This document shows, one piece after another, positions 6,681 through 16,200 of a stretch of 40,143 nucleotides of DNA. The first letter of the stretch is position 1; every line of letters starts with the position of its first letter. The stretch is from CAYYAQ01 sp964469555. Its GTDB lineage: Bacteria > Planctomycetota > UBA1135 > UBA2386. Location of the stretch: positions 1 through 40,143 of the forward strand of contig CAYYAQ010000029.1 in assembly GCA_964469555.1 (NCBI GenBank), given 5' to 3'. The notes under the pieces are model-generated. The model had not been told where the DNA came from and did no database searches. It worked only from the letters and a program-made list of their open reading frames with translations. The position numbers and the translations under genes are program-made.

Positions 6681-9293
6681 ATGGGCACCAACTACGACCC
6701 GAACGAAATCGAACCCCGCTGGCAGCAGCGTTGGGATGACGAACAGACCTTCCGCGCCGCGAACCCCGGCGATCCCGGCTTCGATGCGAGCAAGCCGAAG
6801 TACTACGTACTCGACATGTTCCCGTACCCGTCCGGAGCAGGACTGCACGTTGGTCACCCCGAGGGCTACACCGCGACCGACATCGTCGCGCGCTACAAGC
6901 GCAAGTGCGGGTTCAACGTGCTTCATCCGATGGGTTGGGATGCGTTTGGTCTTCCTGCCGAACAGTACGCGATCCAGACCGGCACGCAGCCCGCGGTGTC
7001 GACGAACAGCAACATCGAAAACTTTCGCCGGCAGCTGAAATCGCTCGGCTTCAGCTACGACTGGAGCCGGGAGATCAGCACGACACATCCGACGTACATC
7101 CGCTGGACCCAGTGGATCTTCGCGCGGTTGTTCGAGAGAGATCTCGCCTACGTGTCCGAGGTCCCGGTGTGGTGGTGTGAAGAACTCGGCACCGTCTTGG
7201 CGAACGAAGAAGTGATCGGAGGCCGCAGTGAGCGGGGGGACTTCGTGTGCGTCCGCAGGCCGTTGCGTCAGTGGATGCTGAAGATCACGGCCTACGCCCA
7301 GCGTCTGATCGACGACCTCGACAGTCTCGATTGGCCGGAGTCCGTCAAGACGATGCAGCGCGACTGGATCGGACGCAGCGAGGGCGCCGAGGCCGAGTTC
7401 GCGTTCGCTGGTGAAGCGGGCGCGGATGGTGCGAAGATCAGGGTGTTCACCACGCGACCGGACACGATGTTCGGCGCGTCGTTCATGGTGCTCTCGCCCG
7501 AGCACGCGCTCGTCGATGGGATCACCACCGATGCACAGCGTGCCGTGGTCGACGAGTACAAGGCGAAGGCCGCCGCGAAGAGTGAGCTCGACCGCACCGA
7601 CCTCGCCAAGGAAGTGACAGGTGTGTTCACCGGTGCGTACGCGCTCAACCCGCTGTACCCCGCGGATGATCCTCGCGCTCGCCTTCCCGTGTGGATCGCA
7701 GATTATGTCATCGTCACCTACGGCACGGGTGCGATCATGGCCGTGCCCGCCGGGGACGAGCGTGACTTCAAGTTCACCGCCGAATTTGACCTCCCCGTGC
7801 CGCCGATCTTCTCGCCGGACTCGGGTGACGCCGAGCTCGACGCGAAGGTTCGGGCGGGCGAAGCGAACTGGTTGGGGGACGCGGACTACATCAATTCTTC
7901 GAACGCCGACTTCGACCTCGCCGGGATGAGCATCCCGGAAGCCAAGAAGGCGGTCACGGATTGGCTCGCGGCCCGTGGCGCGGGCGAGCACAAGGTGACC
8001 TACCGGTTGCGCGATTGGCTGTTCTCGCGGCAGCGGTACTGGGGTGAGCCGTTCCCGGTGCAATACCTCGAGGATGGCTCGATCGAGCTCGTTCCCGACG
8101 ACCAGTTGCCCCTCGAGTTGCCTGAGATGATCGACTTCAAGCCCACCGGCAAGGCAGAGCCGCCGCTCGCCAAGGCCGTGGACTGGGTGAACTTCACGGA
8201 CGCGGATGGTCGCAAGATTCGGCGTGACACCAACACGATGCCGAACTGGGCGGGCTCGTGCTGGTACTACCTGCGGTTCATGGATCCGCGGAACGACGAA
8301 GCGTTCTGCTCACCGGAAGCCGAGTCGTACTGGGGGCCGGTCGACCTCTACATCGGCGGCACGGAGCATGCTGTTCTGCACCTGCTGTACGCGCGGTTCT
8401 GGCACAAGGTGCTCTACGATCTCGGTGTCGTCACGACCAAGGAGCCATTCCAGCGCCTCTACAACCAGGGGATGATCCAGTCGTTCGCCTACCAGGACGA
8501 GCGCGGCGGGACGATTGCTGTCGACCTCGCCGAAGAGGTGGGGGAGGATGAGTACAAGCACAAAGAGACTGGCGAGCCCCTCAAGAGAATCGTCGCCAAG
8601 ATGTCGAAGACTCTGAAGAACGTCGTCAATCCCGACGAAGTCATCATGCGCGAGGGCGCCGACGCGCTCCGTCTCTACGAGATGTTCATGGGGCCGCTGG
8701 CCGATGCCAAACCCTGGAACACGAAGGACGTGCCCGGCGTGCGGAACTTCCTGAACCGTGCGTGGCGTCTGGTCATTCCGAAGGAAGAGGGCGTTGAGAT
8801 CCGCCCGAACCTCGTCGAGGACACCGCGACGGATGCGGATCTCGAGCGGGTGCTGCACCGGACCGTGCACAAGGTCGGTGGCGACATCGAGAAGCTCGCG
8901 TTCAACACGGCTATCTCCGCGATGATGATCTTTGTCAACAAAGCGACGAAGGCTGTCGACAAGTTGAACCGCAGTCAGATCGAGCGATTCCTGAGCATCC
9001 TCAACCCGTTCGCCCCACACATCACCGAGGAGTTGTGGTCGAAGTTGCAGCTGGAGGGGAGCCCATTCACCGCGACGTGGCCGACCGTGGACGAGAGCCA
9101 GTTGGTCGACGACGCGGTCGAGATGGTGGTCCAGATCAACGGCAAGAACAAGGGACGCATCACCGTCGCGACCGACGCGGCGCAGTGCGATGTCGAGACC
9201 ACGGCGCGCGAGGAGGTCGCGAGCCAGCTCGAGGGCAAGACGGTGATCAAGGCCATCGTCGTGAAGCGCTTGGTGAACTTCGTCGCTCGCTAG
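6681..9293 (+). CDS. leuS: Leucyl-tRNA synthetase
   Basis: 870 residues, the usual length of bacterial LeuRS, which charges tRNA-Leu with leucine in the cytoplasm. The class Ia HIGH signature is H56-V-G-H after PYPSGAGL. The CP1 editing domain spans about 220-420, with the threonine-rich TTRPDTMFGASF block. The zinc-like/insertion region and LFSRQRYWGEPFP precede the second signature at 640-644, which reads K-M-S-K-T instead of the commoner KMSKS. The anticodon-binding domain and the C-terminal NGKNKGRI block are complete. It stands alone, 88 bp after the sulfatases, and converges on the HEAT-repeat gene with 16 bp between stops. Confidence 0.98.
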   Translation: MGTNYDPNEIEPRWQQRWDDEQTFRAANPGDPGFDASKPKYYVLDMFPYPSGAGLHVGHPEGYTATDIVARYKRKCGFNVLHPMGWDAFGLPAEQYAIQTGTQPAVSTNSNIENFRRQLKSLGFSYDWSREISTTHPTYIRWTQWIFARLFERDLAYVSEVPVWWCEELGTVLANEEVIGGRSERGDFVCVRRPLRQWMLKITAYAQRLIDDLDSLDWPESVKTMQRDWIGRSEGAEAEFAFAGEAGADGAKIRVFTTRPDTMFGASFMVLSPEHALVDGITTDAQRAVVDEYKAKAAAKSELDRTDLAKEVTGVFTGAYALNPLYPADDPRARLPVWIADYVIVTYGTGAIMAVPAGDERDFKFTAEFDLPVPPIFSPDSGDAELDAKVRAGEANWLGDADYINSSNADFDLAGMSIPEAKKAVTDWLAARGAGEHKVTYRLRDWLFSRQRYWGEPFPVQYLEDGSIELVPDDQLPLELPEMIDFKPTGKAEPPLAKAVDWVNFTDADGRKIRRDTNTMPNWAGSCWYYLRFMDPRNDEAFCSPEAESYWGPVDLYIGGTEHAVLHLLYARFWHKVLYDLGVVTTKEPFQRLYNQGMIQSFAYQDERGGTIAVDLAEEVGEDEYKHKETGEPLKRIVAKMSKTLKNVVNPDEVIMREGADALRLYEMFMGPLADAKPWNTKDVPGVRNFLNRAWRLVIPKEEGVEIRPNLVEDTATDADLERVLHRTVHKVGGDIEKLAFNTAISAMMIFVNKATKAVDKLNRSQIERFLSILNPFAPHITEELWSKLQLEGSPFTATWPTVDESQLVDDAVEMVVQINGKNKGRITVATDAAQCDVETTAREEVASQLEGKTVIKAIVVKRLVNFVAR

Positions 9294-9309
9294 CCCTCGC
9301 TAGCCCGGA

Positions 9310-12300
9310 TCACTCGACGATGATCTCGTCGTCGACGTAGAACTCGTCGAGCGGATCGTCGCCGTAGTACCGGTCTTCGTCCGCTTTGCCGTAGTAGCCT
9401 GCGTCGCATTCGGCTTGATCAACTTCCGGGGCCGGGTCGATGGGGGCGTCTTCGTCGTCTCCGACGTACTCATCCTCAAAGAACGCATTCCCGTCATCGT
9501 ACTCGCCGTCGTCGTACTCCTCGTCATCGTAATCCGCGACGTCTTCGCCTTCGTACTCCTCGCCGTCGTAACCGAAGCCGTCGCTCGGCGCGACCATCGC
9601 GACGACTCGCTCGCCGTCACGTGTCAGTTGCCGGCGCCGTGCGATTCTTCGCCAGAGGATCGTGATCAACAGCAATCCTCCGCCGATTCCGTAGGCGACG
9701 TGAGCCGACAGCGAGTTCCAGAGCTCTGTGCCCTGGGCCGCGGCTTTGGTCACGTATCCCTTGAGCTTCTCCGATGTCTTTCCCCGGGAGATGGACTGCA
9801 GGGACACGTCGATCAGTGCGCGGAGCGCCGTTTCCTTGTCCAATCTCTCACGCAGTGCCACCTCGGCCATCGGAAGCTGGAGCACGCCCAGGCGTTGGAT
9901 GGCGAAGCGGCGCAGGAGTTGGCTGTCGTCGTCGAGAATCGCCATCAGCGTCTCGGCTTCGACTTTTGGCGGGAGCTTGCGCGAGAGCGTCTGGAACAGG
10001 TAGACGATCGCCTTGTCGTCCTTCTTGCCGATACCCTTCACGTGCACGGCCGCGGGGACCAGGCAGTCGGCGTGGCCGATGTCCGCGAGCGCCAGCAGAG
10101 CGGCGATTCGGTCCGGAGCGTCCGGGTTCGGATCCACGGCCAGCACGTCGAGCAACCTGGGCATCGCCGACTTGGCGTGCAGATAGCCGAGGTTCTGAGC
10201 GGCCCACGTCCGCACGGTCGAATCCGTCGAGGAGAGTGCGTCGATCGAAGCTTCGATGGACTTGGGATCGCGGATCTTGCAAAGCGCGGCCATGGCCTGT
10301 CGCTTGACCTCGGTGTTGACGTGACCCCGGAGCTTTTCGCAGAGCAGAGGGACTGCTTTCTTGTGACGGAACTTGCCGAGCAGGTGTGCGGCCCGCGCCA
10401 CGATGGATGGGCTCTGCGAGTTGAGAAGCGCGACGATCTTCGGCGTGACTGCGCCGGAGTCCTCTGCCGCGTCGAGTGCGTCGAGAGCTTGCTTCTCTTC
10501 GGGAGTGGGTTCACGGTTCTCCGTGACCGTGTCCGCGATCAAAGAACTCACCATGCTGGTTTCGATGAGTTCCCAGCTCGGGAGGACCTCGGAGCCGAAC
10601 TTGCCCTCGGCGAAGAAGTCTCGCGGGTCGCAGGACTTGAGGTTCATCGTCTGCCCGATGATTTCGTTGCGATAGATCGATCCGTCGACGGTCGCAGCGT
10701 ATGCGTCACCGGACGAACGGAGCGATGGCCACGCGAGCAACAGGAAGCCCTTCTCCTGATCATCGACGGAGACCGGCTTGAAGATCTGGAACTGGTACCC
10801 GATGGCGGAGTGCGGGACCGTTCCGGTCTTCGCAAACCAGCGCGAGCTGACGAGACCCTTGGCGAGCAGTTCTTCGATCGTGGCGAATTCGCCGACCTTG
10901 TCACCGTCCACGTCCCTGTAGGCCCGGCGTTGGAAGTCGTGTTGAGCGGCGATGATGTCGCGCACGATCGAGCGACGGTGAGCGAGCACCGCTGACTCTG
11001 AGTTTCCTTCGAACTCCGACATCTTGACGAGGTAGGCTGCCGCGAGAGTGAGGTACAGGTTCCCGAACGGTGACTGCGTCCGGCTGGAGATTCCGTCGCT
11101 GTCCGTCTTCACGGATGACACGATCGATCCGCCGCGTGTCCGCACGACCTGGTCCAGGTCGTGAGCCAGCAGTCGGTGACCGGCAAACGTGCTCACCGTG
11201 CGCAACCAGTGCCGACTGATGTTCGCGCAATCACCCCAGGCGAAGTACTGCGCGATCGAGTCGTTGTCGATCAAGCTCGCCAACCGATGGGTGTGTCCGT
11301 CGATCCCTGATTCCAGCATCATGACGACGTTCTTTATGGATCGCCTCGTGCTGGCGAGGATCAGGGTCTTGCCGTGAACCGTCAGCAGCGTCGTCGAGCC
11401 CGGATTCCAGCCGCCGGGAATCACGAGCGTCGGAACGGAGTCGATCATGACGCTCTCGAGCTTCAGGCCACTCGCGATCTTGTTCAGCGCCAAGCGCATC
11501 GCGTTGGTGTCCTTCAGTTCGATCGACAAGCTGCAGGCTCTGGTGTGTCCTTCGGGCAGCCATTCCTGCAGCACGCCATGGGAACCGAGCAGCGGCAGGA
11601 TGTCCCGCTGCAGGCTCAGTTTCGTTTGGGGTTCGATTTTCGAGAGTGTGGACTCGAGGAGTTTCAACACGGATGGGTGCAGGAGCCCGGCCAGGTCGAG
11701 CGCCTGGGCGTACACGTTCTTCGGGTTGATGGTGAACAAGCTCGCGGACACCGCGTCCGGTGCGACGACCTTCAGCTGATTCACGTTGACCTGTGTGCCA
11801 CTGTCGATGAGTGCGGCGAGCAGGCCCGTGCGTGGACTCGGGTAGCCGAGCCATGTGAAGTCCCGAACCTGGCCATCCTCGGCGAAGAAGCTGATGCCGA
11901 GCTCGCTGATCCGGTCCAATTCGAGCCTCTCGGCGATTGCGCGGACGGTCTTCTTGGCGTTGGCGTTCGGCAGCAAGTTGATCGCCATCTCGAGCACTGG
12001 CTGCGGTTGGATGAGCAGCGTGAGGAGGGGCATGCCCTCCTCCGAGCACTTCCGCACGTAGCGCATGTACGGACCGGAGGCCGCGAATGACGAGTCAACG
12101 TCCTCGAGTTGGTGGACCGCACCCCTGATCGACGCGTACGAATCCCCGATCAGCACCGAGTCCTCGGTGATCATGTAGCTGACGGTCTTGCCGTCAGGAC
12201 TGGTGACCGTCCACGCCTTGTCCCCGCCGACGGCCCTGACCTTCAGCTCGCAGCCGCGGTCTTCGTGAGCCTTGTGGGATTCGACGAGGCCGCCACGCAT

Positions 12301-12756
12301 CTTCGCGGCATGGTCCGTCGGCGCGATGAGGATCCAGCGAAGCGTGGTGGTCTCGCCGGAGATGTCCACGTCGGAGATGGCGAGACTGAATCCGCTCAGC
12401 GTCAGGCTGTTGATGTCGACGGGCGTGAGCGCCGTCCACGAGAGGAGGTCGGATGACTTCCAGGCCGGACCGACGAAGCGAAGAATGTCGTCAACCCCGG
12501 TCTTCATCAGATCGACGCGGTGCTTGCCGATCGGCGCCATCGACATGACGGCGAGGCTGTCGCCCGGAAGCATCTCCGCGTTCGCGATGATGTCGAGGTT
12601 GCGAAGCTGCTTGCGCTTCCTGGTCTTCTTCTGGCCGGGGGCCGGGCGCGCGAACTTCGAGGTGTCGGTCGGCTGCTTCGCTGCACCTGCCGGCGGTGTG
12701 CCGGGAACTTGCGGCGCGGCGAGAAGCAGTAGGCTGGCGACTGTCGTGGAAATCAT
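9310..12756 (-). CDS. Large envelope protein: DUF3352-like region, pilin-head-like segment, HEAT repeats, TM, acidic tail
   Basis: 1148 residues from the ATG at 12756 (a GTG one codon earlier is also possible). Signal peptide at 1-20, then an alpha/beta region to about 580 that reminds me of DUF3352-type planctomycete proteins. A segment near 590-700 (HRRSIVRDIIAAQHDFQR, then DVDGDKVGEF, then GYQFQIF) looks like the globular head of type-II-secretion/H-X9-DG pseudopilins, but no prepilin leader is present. HEAT-type helical repeats fill about 730-990. One membrane helix lies near 1018-1036 (VAYGIGGGLLLITILW), followed by RRIARRR as stop-transfer. The last 90 residues are Asp/Glu/Tyr/Gly-rich. 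The inferred topology is a large periplasmic part and a short acidic cytoplasmic tail. Function unknown; it stands alone, convergent with leuS. Confidence 0.8.
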   Translation of the reverse strand: MISTTVASLLLLAAPQVPGTPPAGAAKQPTDTSKFARPAPGQKKTRKRKQLRNLDIIANAEMLPGDSLAVMSMAPIGKHRVDLMKTGVDDILRFVGPAWKSSDLLSWTALTPVDINSLTLSGFSLAISDVDISGETTTLRWILIAPTDHAAKMRGGLVESHKAHEDRGCELKVRAVGGDKAWTVTSPDGKTVSYMITEDSVLIGDSYASIRGAVHQLEDVDSSFAASGPYMRYVRKCSEEGMPLLTLLIQPQPVLEMAINLLPNANAKKTVRAIAERLELDRISELGISFFAEDGQVRDFTWLGYPSPRTGLLAALIDSGTQVNVNQLKVVAPDAVSASLFTINPKNVYAQALDLAGLLHPSVLKLLESTLSKIEPQTKLSLQRDILPLLGSHGVLQEWLPEGHTRACSLSIELKDTNAMRLALNKIASGLKLESVMIDSVPTLVIPGGWNPGSTTLLTVHGKTLILASTRRSIKNVVMMLESGIDGHTHRLASLIDNDSIAQYFAWGDCANISRHWLRTVSTFAGHRLLAHDLDQVVRTRGGSIVSSVKTDSDGISSRTQSPFGNLYLTLAAAYLVKMSEFEGNSESAVLAHRRSIVRDIIAAQHDFQRRAYRDVDGDKVGEFATIEELLAKGLVSSRWFAKTGTVPHSAIGYQFQIFKPVSVDDQEKGFLLLAWPSLRSSGDAYAATVDGSIYRNEIIGQTMNLKSCDPRDFFAEGKFGSEVLPSWELIETSMVSSLIADTVTENREPTPEEKQALDALDAAEDSGAVTPKIVALLNSQSPSIVARAAHLLGKFRHKKAVPLLCEKLRGHVNTEVKRQAMAALCKIRDPKSIEASIDALSSTDSTVRTWAAQNLGYLHAKSAMPRLLDVLAVDPNPDAPDRIAALLALADIGHADCLVPAAVHVKGIGKKDDKAIVYLFQTLSRKLPPKVEAETLMAILDDDSQLLRRFAIQRLGVLQLPMAEVALRERLDKETALRALIDVSLQSISRGKTSEKLKGYVTKAAAQGTELWNSLSAHVAYGIGGGLLLITILWRRIARRRQLTRDGERVVAMVAPSDGFGYDGEEYEGEDVADYDDEEYDDGEYDDGNAFFEDEYVGDDEDAPIDPAPEVDQAECDAGYYGKADEDRYYGDDPLDEFYVDDEIIVE

Positions 12757-12828
12757 CACTGGGCGGTACTCGGGTAGTTAAGGTTGATCCTTGTATCGGG
12801 GATTCCTACGCGCTTTCTTCACCCGATC

Positions 12829-12848
12829 CGGGGCTCTGAAGCGCCCCG
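12829..12848. other. Short GC hairpin upstream of tRNA-Val
   Basis: CGGGGC at 12829-12834 pairs with GCCCCG at 12843-12848 around an 8-nt loop, with no T tract. It sits in the 200 bp between the HEAT-protein start and the tRNA. It may be chance in DNA of this G+C content; otherwise that stretch holds nothing I can name. Confidence 0.25.
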
Positions 12849-12913
12849 TCGAAACCCCCTCAGCACCAGTGGTTCCACGCCGGCGGGTGGGTTTCGGATC
12901 GCGCCAATTGCAT

Positions 12914-12942
12914 TTGCAGCGAACTCGGCTCCGCGCTACGTT
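12914..12942 (+). promoter_or_regulatory. Possible promoter of tRNA-Val
   Basis: TTGCAG (12914-12919) and TACGTT (12937-12942) are separated by 17 bp and the second ends 15 bp before the tRNA. Each matches only three of six sigma-70 consensus positions, so this is a weak call based on spacing and position. Confidence 0.25.
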
Positions 12943-12957
12943 CCCGTGCCTCTGGGT

Positions 12958-13033
12958 GGGCCGTTAACTCAGCGGCTAGAGTGCTACCTTCACACGGTAG
13001 AAGTCGCAGGTTCAAGTCCTGCACGGCCCACCA
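12958..13033 (+). tRNA. tRNA-Val (anticodon CAC)
   Basis: Full cloverleaf: acceptor GGGCCGT pairs with ACGGCCC; D stem ACTC/GAGT with a GG-containing loop; anticodon stem CTACC/GGTAG with loop TTCACAC giving anticodon CAC for GTG codons; 5-nt variable loop; T stem GCAGG/CCTGC with loop TTCAAGT. The discriminator is A13030 and the CCA end (13031-13033) is encoded. It is the only tRNA in the window. Confidence 0.97.
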
Positions 13034-13078
13034 CCCGTCCACCCGTTCCTCTGCGAGGAATGCCTGGACGCGTGGTGG
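13028..13078 (+). terminator. Long hairpin overlapping the tRNA-Val 3' end (terminator or processing signal)
   Basis: The arm 13028-13041 pairs with 13065-13078 at 13 of 14 positions (one C-C mismatch at 13035/13071). Inside it, after a 4/4 internal loop, TTCCTC (13046-13051) pairs with GAGGAA (13055-13060) around a TGC loop. The outer six pairs use the last acceptor bases, the discriminator and the CCA of the tRNA. There is no T run after it, so a classic intrinsic terminator is uncertain; a tRNA 3'-processing or refolding role is equally possible. The remaining bases to 13252 hold no gene I can support. Confidence 0.55.
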
Positions 13079-13252
13079 TCAAACCGCGCGATGGCTGGGG
13101 ATCGCACAGGGTCAGTACCGCAAACGCCGACTTGTTCCCGGTTCCGAATTCGTGGCGGTTAGCGGATCTAGCCCGAGGCTTCTGGGAGCCCCTGGCCCTA
13201 TTGTCCCAGCGAGCTCCGTGCCGCGGTGATCCAAGACCCCCAACGCCATCCC

Positions 13253-16200
13253 ATGCCACAAGCCATCAGACTGAGTCGTCTCGTCGCCGTTGTCACCCTG
13301 CTGTTTGCCGCACAGGCCCTGGGCCAGCAACCGATCCAGGTGCTGTTCCTCGGCGACGGGGGACACCACAAGCCCGCGGAGCGATCCAGACAGTTGATCC
13401 CGTACCTCCTGCACCGAGGCATCAAGGTTCACTACACGGAGTCGATGGGCGACATCACCCCTCGCAACCTGGCGCGCTACGACGCGCTGATGGTGTACGC
13501 CAACATCGGCAGCATCCATCCGGCGCGGGCCAAGGCGATCCTCGACTACATCGAAGGCGGTGCGGGCTACGTGCCGCTTCACTGCGCGTCGTACTGCTTC
13601 AACAACGATCCGAAGATGATCGCGCTGACGGGAGCCCAGTTCCGTCGTCACAAGACCGGCACCTTCCGGACGACGATCACCAAACCCGATCACCCGATCA
13701 TGAAGGGTTTCGAGGGCTTCGAGAGCTGGGACGAGACCTACGTCCATCACCGGCACAACGATCAGGGCCGCACCATCCTGTCGCGACGCCGCAGCGACGG
13801 GGAAGACGAGCCGTGGACCTGGGTGCGGTCGCAGGGCAAGGGTCGCGTGTTCTACACCGCCTGGGGACATGATCGGCGTACCTGGAGCAACCCGGGATTC
13901 TGCGACCTGGTCGAACGGGGGCTTCGCTGGGCGACCGGTGATGACGACCCCGTGGGAACCATGGCCAGGCGGAAGATCCTCGCGCCCTTCCAGTTCAAGA
14001 AGGCCAAGGTCGCCTACTACCCGCCCCGCGGCCCGCGCAAGGGCGACGGCAAGTGGCCCGAGATGCAGTTGCCTCTCGACGCCGAAGAATCCGTCAAGCA
14101 CATGATCACTCCCGCCGGCTTCGAGGCGCGGCTGTTCGCCGCCGAGCCGGATATCCGCCCGGCCATCGCGATGACCTGGGACAATCGCGGTCGTCTGTGG
14201 ATCTGCGAGTCGATCGACTACCCGAACCGGCGCCAAGGCGAAGGCAAGGGCCACGATTCGATCAAGATCTGCGAGGACACCGACGGTGACGGGCGGGCTG
14301 ACAAGTTCACGGTCTTCGCGGACAAGCTGAGCATCCCCACGGCGATCACCTTCGCCAATGGCGGAGTCATCGTGCAGCAGGCGCCCAATACCCTGTTCTT
14401 GAAGGACACGGATGGCGACGACAAGGCCGACGTCCGCGAGAAGCTGATCACCGGTTGGGGAACCGGCGACACACACGCTGGCCCGAGCAACCTGCAGTAC
14501 GGCCTGGACAACCAGGTCTGGGGCATGATCGGCTACGCGGGTTTCAACGGAAAGGTGGGCGATGAGAGCAACCGCTTCGGGTCGGGTTTCTACCGCTTCG
14601 CACCCGATGGCTCGACGCTCGAGTTCATTCGCTCCACGAACAACAACACCTGGGGCATCGGCTTCACCGAGGAAGGCCTCGTGTTCGGCTCGACGGCAAA
14701 CGGCAATCCGAGCTGCTACATGCCGATCCCCAACCGCTACTACATGCTCGCCAGCGGCATGCGCGCCAACACCCTGGGCCGGTCCGCGGACTCGTCACGG
14801 TTCTTGCCGATCACGGAAAGGTACCGTCAGGTCGACGTGCACGGCGGCTACACGGCGGCAGCCGGACACGCCGTGTACACGGCGCGGACCTATCCGCAGT
14901 CCTACTGGAACCGGCGAGCATTCGTCACCGGTTCGACCGGCAAGCTGATCGGCACGTTCGAGCTGATCCGCAAGGGTGCCAACGTCACCACGACCAACCC
15001 ATTCAACCTCGTCTCCAGTGATGACGAGTGGACCGGTCCGATCATGGCCGAGGTCGGTCCCGACGGGCACGTGTGGTTCATCGACTTCTACAACTACATC
15101 ATCCAACACAACCCGACTCCCGCGGGGCACAAGCGTGGTCCCGGCAACGCCTACATCACCAAGATCCGCGACAAGAAGCACACTCGCATCTACCGCGTGG
15201 TCTACAAGGAAGCCAAGCCACAGCCTCAGCCGGACTTGTCGAAGGCGAGCCCCACGCAGTTGGTCGCCGCGCTCACCCACGGCAACATGCTCTGGCGCCG
15301 TCACGCCCAACGGATGTTGGTCGAGCGGGGCAAGACCGACGTGACAGGTGCGCTCATCGCTCTGGTCGGTGACCGTGGAGTCGACGTGGTCGGGTTGAAC
15401 ACCGGCGCGATTCACGGGCTCTGGACCCTGCACGGGCTGGGAGCACTGGACGGCACCGACAAGGTCGCGCTCGCCGCCGCGGTCGACGCCTTGAGCCACC
15501 CGTCGGCAGGTGTTCGACGCAACGCACTGGCGGTGCTTCCCCACTCCGCCGCCTCGGCCCACGCGATCCTCGCCGCAGGTGCCCTCACCGACGACGACGC
15601 GCAAGTGCGCCTCGCCGCACTCCTGGCGCTCGCGGACATGCCACCGTCCGTGGCCGTCGGTGCGGTCGTCTACTCGGTTTCCGTCGAACCCCGCGACGCG
15701 GACGACCCGTGGATGGCGGACGCGTTGAAGATCGCAGGGTCCGTGCACTACGTCGGCTTCCTGGCGGCCGCCAAGCCCACCGCCAAGAAGGACGGGAAGA
15801 AAGAGAAGTCGGAGCCGAAGGCTCGGCCCAACCTGATCTCGAACCCTTCCTTCGAAGAGCGGAACGGTGACAGGCCGAAGAACTGGAAGGTGCGCACGTA
15901 CGGTGGCCCAGCCAGCCACGCGCTCGCGACGGGCGGACGAACCGGCGAGTACTGCGTCAAGATCTCATCCGAGAAGGGCTCCGACACGAGCTGGTTCACC
16001 AATGTCAGAGTGAAGCCCCGCACCCGATACCAACTCTCGGGTTGGATCAAGACCGTCAAGATCGGCACCAAGGGTGGAGCACACGGCGCGCTCTTCAACG
16101 CTCACGCGGCGGGGGCCAAGACCACCAGCCTCAAGGGCACGGCGGATTGGCGTCGGGTCACCGGCACGGTCCGGTCCGGCAGCCGCAACGAGATCTCCAT

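Noticed and set aside
9415..10995. 526-codon plus-strand frame opposite the HEAT protein
   Set aside because: Shadow frame; Arg/Asp/Gln-rich, no motifs, and the minus strand shows clear HEAT periodicity.
13226..13252. GTG at 13226 as start of the ThuA fusion
   Set aside because: It adds nine polar residues before an otherwise standard signal peptide that begins at the ATG 13253.
12784..13872. 362-codon plus-strand frame running through the tRNA
   Set aside because: It reads through tRNA-Val and then out of frame through the ThuA domain; composition is Arg/Pro-rich shadow.
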